This document shows positions 7,792 to 15,797 of a DNA stretch of 19,910 nt, piece by piece. Every line of letters starts with the position of its first letter. Position 1 is the stretch's first letter. The stretch is from an uncultured Candidatus Melainabacteria bacterium (GTDB taxonomy: Bacteria; Cyanobacteriota; Vampirovibrionia; Gastranaerophilales; Gastranaerophilaceae). A program made the translations under genes and the position numbers. Location of the stretch: assembly GCA_934693215.1 (NCBI GenBank), contig CAKUVB010000011.1, forward strand, positions 1 to 19,910, written 5' to 3'. The notes beneath the pieces were generated by a model. It made no database searches. It saw nothing but the letters and a program-made list of their open reading frames with translations, and was not told the origin of the DNA.

Positions 7792-7830
7792 TTTCGAGTC
7801 AAAATATTGGTAAATGGTTAAATTTAACCA
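7782..7830 (+). promoter_or_regulatory. Switchable hairpin platform after the aptamer
   Basis: ACCAAT (7785-7790) pairs with ATTGGT (7806-7811), which would break P1 of the aptamer. GGTTAA (7816-7821) can pair either with TTAACC upstream (7782-7787) or with TTAACC downstream (7824-7829, a perfect 16-base palindrome at 7815-7830). These pairings exclude one another, as expected of a riboswitch expression platform. There is no T run, so control of translation is likelier than termination. Confidence 0.5.
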
Positions 7831-7831
7831 T

Positions 7832-7854
7832 AGAAGGATATGAAAGAAGGATAT
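7832..7854 (+). promoter_or_regulatory. Duplicated Shine-Dalgarno, AGAAGGATAT twice
   Basis: The decamer AGAAGGATAT occurs at 7832-7841 and again at 7845-7854, 13 bases apart. The second copy places AGAAGG 5 bases before the GTG start at 7856. The first may be a standby ribosome site or the result of a small tandem duplication. Confidence 0.55.
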
Positions 7855-7855
7855 A

Positions 7856-8548
7856 GTGTCGTTAGCGATTTCAGCAGTTCAAGCATCAGGAGTGCGTTCG
7901 GGATTATGCCCTCATGGGTTACCACCTGGAGCGTGTCCTATTTGTTCTGGCGGTATAGGGTCTAGCAAAGTCGTTACGGCTGATTTTTCAGCAAAACCTG
8001 GAGAAATGAGTTGGAATGAATGTGCTGCTATCGGAGCTTTTCTAAAATCAATCCAAAACGCAAGACTTGCAAGAGAAGCAGATTATCAAAATCAAATCAT
8101 TGCAATGGCTCAATTCCAAAACAACATGACAAAAATGGCTCAAAACTTACAAACTTTTATCCAAAACATGAGCCAATCAGCATTAACCAGACCTCTTGCA
8201 ATGGTTGCTCAAAATATTCTATTACCTGTAGTTAAATTTATGAAAGATTTACCAGTTAATTTCTTACAAGCAACAGCAAACTTAGCTCAAAAATTAACTG
8301 ATATTACAGATAAACTTACTGCAATATATGGGGAACTTAAAGCCGCTATGGATAAGAAGTTCTCTGATTTTGCTAAAAAAGTTAAGAAGAAAATTATATC
8401 TATTTTTGAAATCTTTAGAGCTGAAAACGAAAACTCTGAGGACGAAAGAATTGAAGATTATCAAAAACAACTAAACAAATTACAGACACTATTAGAAAAA
8501 ATAACCAACAGACCAACAAAATATAAGGAATTAAATCGTGAATATTAA
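7856..8548 (+). CDS. Unknown protein with N-terminal CxH...CxxC motif, first gene of riboswitch-led cluster
   Basis: I do not recognise the family. This 230-residue protein starts at GTG with a strong Shine-Dalgarno. Near the N-terminus, CPHGLPPGACPIC places C18, H20, C27 and C30 like a small metal-binding knuckle, followed by a Gly/Ser linker. Residues 55-165 are helical, rich in Ala, Gln, Asn and Met, with a moderately hydrophobic part (about 113-145) that could be amphipathic or membrane-associated. Residues 166-185 are very basic (DKKFSDFAKKVKKK). The C-terminal part is charged and probably coiled coil. There is no classical signal peptide. Its last 11 bases overlap the next gene, so the two are probably co-translated. 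Its position directly behind the riboswitch suggests B12-dependent expression; what it does is unknown. Confidence 0.85.
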   Translation: MSLAISAVQASGVRSGLCPHGLPPGACPICSGGIGSSKVVTADFSAKPGEMSWNECAAIGAFLKSIQNARLAREADYQNQIIAMAQFQNNMTKMAQNLQTFIQNMSQSALTRPLAMVAQNILLPVVKFMKDLPVNFLQATANLAQKLTDITDKLTAIYGELKAAMDKKFSDFAKKVKKKIISIFEIFRAENENSEDERIEDYQKQLNKLQTLLEKITNRPTKYKELNREY

Positions 8549-10046
8549 TCAAGATTTGGAATCTCAAAGAATACATAGAAACCAAACTCGAACACAAATC
8601 AAAACATCAAATCTCGTCAAAGAAGGAGTTCTTGTAAACTCAAATGTACCATTGAACGATTCATATAACTCAATGGTCATTGGTGATTCTGTTGAACTTC
8701 CGAACAAACTTTATGAAAAATCAACAAAAAAAGAAAAAGGAATTCTTCCAATATGTGCTGCTACAACAGGAGTTATGGGTGCTATTGCCGGAGGAACTGC
8801 CCTATTAGCAAAATCAGCAAAAGATAATATAAATGTTGATTTAGCACAAAAACTTCCTTCTCTTACAAGAAATGTATGTATAAATGAAGAAATTAACCAA
8901 GCTATATATAGAATGGTTGCCTCTCCAAGTAAAAAAGCAATTAAAGCGACATTAGGGGTTGCAAGTTTGGCATCAATGGCTTTTATGGCAAAAACTTTTT
9001 GTGATGGGTTTAAAGATGTTTGGGTTAAGAAAAAAGAAGCTGATATTCATAAAAACCTTCAAGAAAACCTTATTGCAGTAGAAACTCAATCTTTTGCAGG
9101 CAAACTACAAATCAACAGAAACATGCTTTCTGAAAAAGCTAAAGAGTTTTCAAAAGTTCTCACAGAAAAACCTGAACCTGTAGAAAACTTCAAAAGACGT
9201 AATATAAGTTTTAGAGGACAGAAAAAAGATTTAGACTCTAAGAAAAAAACTTCTAACTTTATAAAAGGATTAGGCTATCTTGCACTAGGTGTAGCCTCTT
9301 TAGGAACAATAGTCGGCTTAGGATACGTTTCTATTAAAAATGTTAGAAACAGTATAGATGCTATGAAAAAAGGACGAGAAAAAGTTAAAGAAGCTATTGG
9401 ACTTGTCATTGAACAAATGAAAGAACATTCTCCTGACAAACTAGGTGAAGAAGGACACAAAGCCGCAAAAGAGTTAAATAGTAATAATATAAAAAATCTC
9501 TTAGTTTCTATAGATGCGACACCTCAAGAGGTTTCAGAAACTGCAGAAAAACTACATTGGCATAATGATGATGAGAAAAAATCTTTTATCGCAGACACTT
9601 TATTTGCTATCAAAAAATCTACAGAAAAAGCAAACAGTGCATTAGGTGGTTCAGGAGAAGATAGAAACACTTTTTATTCTCACGTAAATGATTATACTGC
9701 ATTTTTCTATAACTGGCTCATGGATTCATCAAACAAACAATTCAAGAGTTTGTTTTTTGGAATAACAGGAGCTACAGCAGCTGCTTATGTCGGCAAAACC
9801 TCTTGCGAAGCAATTAAAGATGTTCAAGTAAAAAAATACAACGCAGATACAGAACTGGGACTCCAAAAACGTCTTGTTTCTACAGAGTTAAGGAATTTTA
9901 AATCTAAAAAAGAAGCATCTATACAACCTCTTTGTGATGAGTTTTATAAACAAAAAGCAAACGGCAAATCTAACGAAGATTTAAAAATTGTTGCAGATAG
10001 CATACTTAACGAAATAAAAAATGGTGCTCCTTATGTTTATTCATAA
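8538..10046 (+). CDS. Unknown multi-pass membrane protein with internal duplication
   Basis: I do not recognise the family. This 502-residue protein starts at GTG 8538, inside the end of the previous gene, with AAGGA 8 bases upstream. The other frame for this region is closed by the upstream gene. Hydrophobic, Gly/Ala-rich segments lie at about 69-93, 138-154, 244-266 and 403-420, separated by long charged helical stretches. A module is duplicated: residues 152-186 and 420-454 share 16 of 35 identities (KT-x-C ... KDV-x-VKK ... AD), each just after a hydrophobic segment. A third, weaker LGVASL copy occurs near 250. No enzyme motif is evident. The architecture suggests a membrane scaffold or pore-like protein. 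It probably works with its two neighbours. Confidence 0.85.
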   Translation: MNINQDLESQRIHRNQTRTQIKTSNLVKEGVLVNSNVPLNDSYNSMVIGDSVELPNKLYEKSTKKEKGILPICAATTGVMGAIAGGTALLAKSAKDNINVDLAQKLPSLTRNVCINEEINQAIYRMVASPSKKAIKATLGVASLASMAFMAKTFCDGFKDVWVKKKEADIHKNLQENLIAVETQSFAGKLQINRNMLSEKAKEFSKVLTEKPEPVENFKRRNISFRGQKKDLDSKKKTSNFIKGLGYLALGVASLGTIVGLGYVSIKNVRNSIDAMKKGREKVKEAIGLVIEQMKEHSPDKLGEEGHKAAKELNSNNIKNLLVSIDATPQEVSETAEKLHWHNDDEKKSFIADTLFAIKKSTEKANSALGGSGEDRNTFYSHVNDYTAFFYNWLMDSSNKQFKSLFFGITGATAAAYVGKTSCEAIKDVQVKKYNADTELGLQKRLVSTELRNFKSKKEASIQPLCDEFYKQKANGKSNEDLKIVADSILNEIKNGAPYVYS

Positions 10047-10076
10047 CATATTAAAACTAATTTATAACGGTGAAAC

Positions 10077-10532
10077 ATGAATTATTCAACAACTTTTCAA
10101 ACATTCAAACAAACTGCATATCAACCGATTCAACTTCCAAATGAAAATCGGAATTATTCGATTGTTGACAAAAGAAAAGTAGATTTCTATGTAAAACAAC
10201 GAGAAAAAGCTTTGCCTCAACTAGAAAATATTTTAAAAAAATCAAACGATGAAAAAGAAATCACAGAAACATTATATATTGTAGACCAAATGATAGATAG
10301 TGGCGTAAAAGGTGTTGATAAAATGTATCCGACTTTTTCTCGTTTTAACCAAACAAAATCACCCAATGTACAAACATATTTAGCGGGAATTTATAGAAAA
10401 ACACAAGTTCCAGATGCTTTTGGTCCTTTAGTTTGCATGCTTATTCAAAACTCAATTAATCCACCAAAAACGCCTCAATATTTTGACCCAAACGAAGAAA
10501 TTGGTGGAGCAATTTTGAGTTATCTTGCATAA
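10077..10532 (+). CDS. Small helical protein of unknown function, last gene of the cluster
   Basis: This 151-residue soluble protein has no signal peptide or membrane helix. Residues 1-45 are polar and Gln/Asn/Tyr-rich. Residues about 45-125 look like paired helices (LPQLENILKKSNDEKEITETLYIVDQMID, then MYPTFSRFNQ, then VQTYLAGIYRK), reminiscent of HEAT/ARM-type repeats but too short to call. It starts 30 bases after the preceding gene, with a GGTG-type ribosome site, so it is probably co-transcribed. It could be a cytosolic partner of the membrane protein; this is inferred only from position. Confidence 0.75.
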   Translation: MNYSTTFQTFKQTAYQPIQLPNENRNYSIVDKRKVDFYVKQREKALPQLENILKKSNDEKEITETLYIVDQMIDSGVKGVDKMYPTFSRFNQTKSPNVQTYLAGIYRKTQVPDAFGPLVCMLIQNSINPPKTPQYFDPNEEIGGAILSYLA

Positions 10533-10709
10533 AAACAGCTCAAGCCTTGAAACTATTAAATTACGCACCCCAAAATTAGCTAAGAATCAGTGTTTTAGGA
10601 GGATTGTACCTGTTTCTAAACTATACGGTTGATATTAAAATTTTTCTATTAAAGATTCAAAATTTAAGTCCGTCTACCATGTTACATCAGACAATGCTAT
10701 GGAGAAATA

Positions 10710-12359
10710 ATGTCGGAAGAACTTACAATACCCTCGGTTGAACGTGAAGAAGAAGCAGAAAAAGCTTTAGAAAATGCAAGACTTGCACATCAAAAATATT
10801 TAATCAAACAACAGATTGAAGATATTGATAGAGCAATTCTATATTATGTTGATGCGATTAGATTCAATCCTAAATTAGCAGAGGCATACTATCGTCTTGC
10901 AAGTTTAATGTGGGAAAAAGGACAAATCTCCGTAGAGAGTGCTATTGAACAATGTAAAACCGCAATTACATTAGAGCCTGATAATGTAAATGCACACATT
11001 TACACAGGTTATTTCTATTCTATTGCCAACGATTACAAAAATGCTGAAGAACAATTCAAAATTGCAATAAACAAACATTCAACAAATACTGCAAGACCAC
11101 GATTATTTTTATCCCAGCTTATTCAAAAACAAATGGAGCATGAGGGTAAATCTTTCAGTGGAATGATGAAGTATTTATACTATTTTTTAACCGGAAGCAT
11201 TTTATTCATGGGAGATTATCCATCTTTAAAAATGATGTACGAATCCATTGCCGACAATTTTTCTGTTGCTTCATTCAAAACTATTGGTGCAACACTAGAA
11301 AAAATAAGAATGTTTCCAACGGCATTTAACGCGTATGCTCTTGGCATGGAAAAAACTCAACATGGAGATATTTTCTATAAAAAACTTGGAGATTTATCTC
11401 TTGAATGTAATGACGTTGTATCAAGTCTTGAATATTACAAAAATGCTTTGAAAACTTCACCTGAAAACAGAGAAATTTTACTTAAGCTTGCAACAATTAT
11501 GCAAACTTATTTCCCTGAAGAAATTGATACTATTATTGATTACTATAACAGATTGTTAGAATTTGGTATTGATAACGGCAAAATATATTATGAATTAGGA
11601 CACCTATATCTTCGCAGAGGAGATAAAATCAATTCAGTATCAGCATTCAAATTAGCATTAGGTGAAGAACCTAACAATCCTTATTATAACAATTCATTAG
11701 CATACGCACTTGTTAGAGCAGAATTGTTTGATGATGCAATTGAATATTACCAAACAGCAATAAAACTAAACCCTGATGCCAGCTGGACATCTATTGTATG
11801 TCATGCTCTTGGGGCATTATATGGCGAAGTTAAAGGAAACTTTGAGGCAGCTGAAGCAACCTTCCAAGCTGGTCTTGTACTTGATTCTAATAATTATGAT
11901 TTATTGTTATCTTTAGGCGATTTATTCATGGCACAAGGTAATTTGGATAAAGCTATTAAGACCTATTGTGACGGAATCACAATGAATCCTGATAATTTTA
12001 TTGCTTATGCTAAAGCCGGATTAGCTTTATGGGAAAAAGATTACATAGAAGAAGCCTTAGTTTCTCTACACAAAGCTGTCGACTTAAACCCTGATTTTGA
12101 AGTTGCACATAACAACTTAGGCGTTGTTTATCTTGATGGTATTGGTGATGCTTACGAATCCTTAACTTATTTTAAACGTGCAATTGAACTCAACCCTAAT
12201 TATACTCTTGCATATTTTAATACAGGACGTGCTTATCAGGTTTTGGAAGAAAAAACTTCTGCCGCAGAATATTATCAAATGGCACTTGATTTAAATCAAC
12301 TAACCCATGAATTAGACAATGATGATATCAAATCCAGATTACACGACTTATTTGAATAA
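10710..12359 (+). CDS. Large tetratricopeptide-repeat (TPR) protein
   Basis: This 549-residue protein is built mostly of 34-residue TPR units with the usual small/aromatic pattern, for example AIEYYQTAIKLNPDAS, AEATFQAGLVLDSNNYDLL, ALVSLHKAVDLNPDFEVAHN and SLTYFKRAIELNPNYTLAYF. I count roughly ten units, with a less regular segment at about 145-200. There is no signal peptide, so it is probably cytoplasmic. TPR arrays bind peptides or scaffold complexes; the partner cannot be told. GGAG lies before the ATG. The 177-base upstream gap contains an isolated AGGAGG (10597-10602) with no convincing ORF. The gene may have its own promoter, or it may be read through from the unknown cluster upstream. 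Confidence 0.9.
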   Translation: MSEELTIPSVEREEEAEKALENARLAHQKYLIKQQIEDIDRAILYYVDAIRFNPKLAEAYYRLASLMWEKGQISVESAIEQCKTAITLEPDNVNAHIYTGYFYSIANDYKNAEEQFKIAINKHSTNTARPRLFLSQLIQKQMEHEGKSFSGMMKYLYYFLTGSILFMGDYPSLKMMYESIADNFSVASFKTIGATLEKIRMFPTAFNAYALGMEKTQHGDIFYKKLGDLSLECNDVVSSLEYYKNALKTSPENREILLKLATIMQTYFPEEIDTIIDYYNRLLEFGIDNGKIYYELGHLYLRRGDKINSVSAFKLALGEEPNNPYYNNSLAYALVRAELFDDAIEYYQTAIKLNPDASWTSIVCHALGALYGEVKGNFEAAEATFQAGLVLDSNNYDLLLSLGDLFMAQGNLDKAIKTYCDGITMNPDNFIAYAKAGLALWEKDYIEEALVSLHKAVDLNPDFEVAHNNLGVVYLDGIGDAYESLTYFKRAIELNPNYTLAYFNTGRAYQVLEEKTSAAEYYQMALDLNQLTHELDNDDIKSRLHDLFE

Positions 12360-12378
12360 AAAATATAAATATCTAAAG

Positions 12379-12414
12379 AAATAAATAATACCAAATATAT
12401 GTTATTTATTTTTT
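12379..12414. terminator. AT-only hairpin between the TPR gene and galE
   Basis: AAATAAATAA (12379-12388) and TTATTTATTT (12402-12411) form a perfect 10-pair stem with a 13-base loop. In the forward direction it runs into a T run to 12414. The right arm is also the end of galE. It contains no G-C pair, so it is weak, but it is the only candidate for ending either convergent transcript. Confidence 0.35.
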
Positions 12415-13397
12415 AACACCCAAGAATAGGCAGTTTTGATACTATCTTCTAATGAATTCTTCGGAATCCAACCTAATACAGTTTTAGCTTTTGTATTATC
12501 TGCAACAAGAGATGCAGGGTCACCGGCTCTGCGTGACATCATATTAACAGGAATCTTTTGTTCTGTTACTTTTTCACAAGCTGTAAAAACCTCTTTTACG
12601 GTATCTCCTTGCTTTGTACCTAAGTTAAAATAATTTGTATCTCCGCCATTGTTCAAATATTCAAGTGCTAAAATATGTGCTTGTGCTAAGTCCTCTACAT
12701 TTATATAATCCCTTACACAAGTTCCATCTTTTGTAGGATAATCCTCTCCATAAAGTTCAAAAATCTTACCTGCCCCTAAAGTAGATTTTAGAATATTCGG
12801 AATCAAATGCGTTTCAGGCTCATGCCATTCTCCAACTCTGGCTTGAGAATCTGCTCCTGCGACATTGAAATATCTAAGTCGTACACTTTTCAAATCATAA
12901 GCTTTTGAATAATCGTCCATAATCTTTTCAACCATAAGTTTTGTATTACCGTATGGATTGATAGGATTTTGCGGGTGGTTTTCATCTATAGGAGTATATT
13001 CAGGTTCACCATAAGTTGCTGCTGTTGACGAGAATACTATCTTTTTAACATTATGAGATAACATTGCATTCAACAAATTCAATGTTCCAAAAACATTATT
13101 ATAATAATATTTTTGAGGTTCTTTAACCGATTCCCCAACAAGTGATAATGCCGCAAAATGAATAACTGCCTCTATATCGTATTTTTCAAAAACTGATTCT
13201 ATATCATCTAAATTCTTCAAATCACCTTTTATAAAATCAACAACTTTTCCAGCAGAATCAACTTTTTTTAAAGTCGTTACAGTTTCGATATGACCTGTCT
13301 CTAAGCTATCAAAAATAACTACATCAAGCCCTCTGTTCAAAAGTGCCAAAACACAATGACTGCCAATGTATCCGGCCCCACCTGTAACTAATATCAT
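12402..13397 (-). CDS. galE: UDP-glucose 4-epimerase GalE
   Basis: This 331-residue protein is of normal GalE length. It begins with the NAD-binding Rossmann motif TGGAGYIGSH (G6, G9, G12). The short-chain dehydrogenase catalytic residues are present: T125 in FSSTAATYG and Y149/K153 in NPYGNTK. RLRYFNVAGA and the late VRDYINVEDLAQAH segment are also typical. GalE interconverts UDP-glucose and UDP-galactose (and in some bacteria their N-acetyl forms) to supply sugar donors for envelope polysaccharides. It lies 11 bases downstream of the glycosyltransferase on the same strand, with AAGAGG before the ATG, so the two form an operon and GalE may supply the transferase's donor. Confidence 0.96.
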   Translation of the reverse strand: MILVTGGAGYIGSHCVLALLNRGLDVVIFDSLETGHIETVTTLKKVDSAGKVVDFIKGDLKNLDDIESVFEKYDIEAVIHFAALSLVGESVKEPQKYYYNNVFGTLNLLNAMLSHNVKKIVFSSTAATYGEPEYTPIDENHPQNPINPYGNTKLMVEKIMDDYSKAYDLKSVRLRYFNVAGADSQARVGEWHEPETHLIPNILKSTLGAGKIFELYGEDYPTKDGTCVRDYINVEDLAQAHILALEYLNNGGDTNYFNLGTKQGDTVKEVFTACEKVTEQKIPVNMMSRRAGDPASLVADNTKAKTVLGWIPKNSLEDSIKTAYSWVLKNK

Positions 13398-13408
13398 GCG
13401 AACCTCTT

Positions 13409-14140
13409 TTACTTATTACGAACCCAATATTTGTCTAACCATTTTGTAGGTAAAATCATTCTAAAGCCCATTTTACCGAAGTAACCTTTGTAAGCTTGTT
13501 CAGGATTTGGTTTTCCATGGAAAATAAGAATCTTAGCTTCTTCAGGATCTCTTGGAACTTTAAACCAACAAAGAGGGAATTTGTGTAAACAACAACGCTT
13601 GAAGCTTACACACCAATCTGAATCCCAATATTTCAATATACCTTTTTCAAACATTTCGTAAGTTAAAAATGCTTGTTCGTTTTGGAAATGTTTTCTAACT
13701 GCAGGCCCTAACTCTCTAAAATGTTCAAGGACTTCAGGGTGTTTGCCTATTTCAAATCTAAATACTGATGAGTTTCCGATTATGTCATTTGGGAAATCCC
13801 AATCTTTAATAATCAAGAATTCACCTTCTGCCTCAAAAAACGGGTCTAAACTTTGTCTAACTATAATATCTAAATCTAAGAAAAGTGCAGTTCCTTCTAA
13901 ATCATACAAATCTTTATTGAATACAGTTAATTTTTTCCACATTCTATCAGGAATACCATCTTCACATAAAGGCGGAATTGGTCTAATCTCTACATTAGGA
14001 TTAATACCTTCTCCATTGTCTGTGAAACATACAAATCTATGAGGAATTGTAATATTCTTTTCAACCATTTCATATAAACGGTTAACATAACCGGCATCAA
14101 ACTTATCTCCCCATTTCATACAGATGATATTCTTATCCAT
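13409..14140 (-). CDS. GT-A-type glycosyltransferase
   Basis: This 243-residue protein appears to have a nucleotide-sugar transferase fold. It opens with a strand and a polar MKWGDKFDAGYVNRLYEMV segment, then FVCFTDN, and has a DxD-type metal/nucleotide motif at D89-L-D91 inside a hydrophobic stretch (ALFLDLDIIV). Near the C-terminus, FHGKPNP (207-213) matches the conserved end motif of related GT8/GT32-like enzymes. There is no membrane helix, so it is probably cytoplasmic or peripheral. The start has GGAGAAG upstream. It is co-transcribed with galE, which points to a galactose- or GalNAc-containing surface glycan. The acceptor is not evident, and the exact CAZy family is uncertain. Confidence 0.83.
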   Translation of the reverse strand: MDKNIICMKWGDKFDAGYVNRLYEMVEKNITIPHRFVCFTDNGEGINPNVEIRPIPPLCEDGIPDRMWKKLTVFNKDLYDLEGTALFLDLDIIVRQSLDPFFEAEGEFLIIKDWDFPNDIIGNSSVFRFEIGKHPEVLEHFRELGPAVRKHFQNEQAFLTYEMFEKGILKYWDSDWCVSFKRCCLHKFPLCWFKVPRDPEEAKILIFHGKPNPEQAYKGYFGKMGFRMILPTKWLDKYWVRNK

Positions 14141-14184
14141 AAAACTTCTCCAATAAAAATAATAACTTTAATTTCGTAAGTATT

Positions 14185-14213
14185 ATTATACAACCAACTT
14201 TGTATTTTGACTA
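14185..14213 (-). promoter_or_regulatory. Candidate promoter of the glycosyltransferase-galE operon
   Basis: On the reverse strand there is a perfect TATAAT (14190-14185). A weak 4/6 -35 (TAGTCA) lies 17 bases upstream. Transcription would begin near 14178, with a leader of about 38 bases. It lies in the 101-base divergent gap facing the TolC-like gene. That gene has its own TATAAT at 14226-14231, too close to its ATG for a normal leader. Confidence 0.4.
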
Positions 14214-14241
14214 TTATGTTTAAGATATAATAATTTTTAAG

Positions 14242-15789
14242 ATGAAAATTAAAATCAATATAATTATTTTATTAATCATTTTTTCTTTCAATATGCTACC
14301 AACAAGTGCGATTGAAGAATACCAAATACACAAAGGTGATATTTTATCATTGGCAGACTGTGTCGCTATCGCAATTAACAATAGTCCAATAATAAAGAAA
14401 CAAGAGTACAACCTATATATTGCAGATAGCAACTTAGGAATTGCAAAATCTGCATATTTTCCAACAATAGGTGCCGGTGTTGGAGTTTATCAAGAATATA
14501 ATTCCAACAAAAACGATGAACATGGCTCTGCTTATAGGCAATTACCTTCTGCTGGAGTATATTTGCAACAATTAATATGGGATTTTGGTAAATCTAACTC
14601 ATTAATCCGAATGGAGCATTTTTACAAACTTGCAGCTGAATATGAGTTCATGGATAGCATTTGTAATACTATTTTCAAAATAAAAATGAAATATTTTGAT
14701 GTTTTGAAAGCTAAAGCCGAGCTTGAAGTTGAACAAACGAATGTTCTTATAAATCAAAAAAACGTAGAACTTGCAAAACATCTTTATGAAACAGGTAAAA
14801 AAAGCCAAATAGATTATTTGGAAGCAAAAGTTTTTTTACGAGATGCAGAGCTTAGACTATCTGATGCGGAAAACAACTACGATGTAGCATTCACAAATCT
14901 TGCTAATGAAATGTACTCAGCATATTCTCCTGATTTTGATATAGAAAAACTTTATACATTCAATTTTACAGACAAATTTATCCCTGACTCAATAAAAACA
15001 ATCCAAACTTCTAATGATAAGAACATAAAAAATGTTGCTCTTAAATCAAAGATTGAAATGAATGACGAATCTAAGTTAAAAGTATTGCCGTTTACACTTG
15101 ATGAGGCTTATGGACTTGCTTATCATAACAGCCCTGACTTATGGGTACTTGAAGCTACACAAAAAGCAATGAAACAAGCCCTAATTTATGTTAAACGTCA
15201 ATATTATCCAGCTATAACAGGAAATGTTGGATACAACTATTTTAATTATAGACACGACTCTAACAACGATATAAATATGTATATCAATATGTCAACTGCT
15301 CTAAATATAAAACAATTCAAGCATGAAATAGATAGAGCAAAAGCAAACCTAAACCTTGCAGACAATTCTGTAGATGAATTCAAACAGAATTTGTACTTTG
15401 AAGTAAAAAGATGTTTTTTAATAGTGAACAAAAATGAAGAACAAATTGATATTTCAAAACAAGAAGCAAAAGATGCACTAGATGAGTTTAATCTTGTAAG
15501 CAAAAGATATAACGAAGGAAAAAGTGATTATATTGCATTACAAAGTGCCAGAAAGAATTATAACAATGCAAAAATAGAATATATAAAACGACTTTATGAA
15601 TACAATACATCTTTAGCCGACTTAGAAATTGCAATGCACTACCATTTCGACGATTTGCATGCTCAAGCTGAACACGCACTACATTATCACTACAAAGAAA
15701 TTATAGATAAACTTGAAGCTTCAATGCACTGCGAACATAGAGCAGAAGAAGAAGCTAAAGACGACAAATCTAAAAAAGATAAACTATAA
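14242..15789 (+). CDS. TolC-family outer-membrane efflux protein with His-rich tail
   Basis: This 515-residue protein starts with a clear signal peptide (basic start, long Ile/Leu core, cleavage likely near residue 24). Two OEP/TolC repeats follow: about 35-230 (LADCVAIAINNSPIIKKQEYNL ... YFPTIGAGVGV ... QLIWDFGKSN) and about 285-460 (LDEAYGLAYHNSPDL ... YYPAITGNVGYNYF ... RYNEGKSDYIALQSARKNY). It should form a trimeric channel across the outer membrane and periplasm for an efflux pump or type I secretion system. No pump or adaptor gene is adjacent. The tail from residue 465 is unusual: eight His and one Cys within about 40 residues, then an acidic/Lys end. The ribosome site is weak (TAAG). 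The gene converges on the small gene below. Confidence 0.92.
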   Translation: MKIKINIIILLIIFSFNMLPTSAIEEYQIHKGDILSLADCVAIAINNSPIIKKQEYNLYIADSNLGIAKSAYFPTIGAGVGVYQEYNSNKNDEHGSAYRQLPSAGVYLQQLIWDFGKSNSLIRMEHFYKLAAEYEFMDSICNTIFKIKMKYFDVLKAKAELEVEQTNVLINQKNVELAKHLYETGKKSQIDYLEAKVFLRDAELRLSDAENNYDVAFTNLANEMYSAYSPDFDIEKLYTFNFTDKFIPDSIKTIQTSNDKNIKNVALKSKIEMNDESKLKVLPFTLDEAYGLAYHNSPDLWVLEATQKAMKQALIYVKRQYYPAITGNVGYNYFNYRHDSNNDINMYINMSTALNIKQFKHEIDRAKANLNLADNSVDEFKQNLYFEVKRCFLIVNKNEEQIDISKQEAKDALDEFNLVSKRYNEGKSDYIALQSARKNYNNAKIEYIKRLYEYNTSLADLEIAMHYHFDDLHAQAEHALHYHYKEIIDKLEASMHCEHRAEEEAKDDKSKKDKL

Positions 15790-15797
15790 ATAACTGA

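Noticed and set aside
7840..7965. Alternative ORF from ATG 7840 overlapping the first riboswitch-controlled gene in another frame
   Set aside because: Its Shine-Dalgarno would be only 2 bases from the ATG and the frame closes after about 40 codons; the GTG 7856 frame runs 230 residues with a better site.
14226..14231. Perfect TATAAT before the TolC-like gene as its -10
   Set aside because: It is only 10 bases from the ATG, leaving essentially no leader, and no -35 lies 16-18 bases upstream; a leaderless start is possible but not supported.
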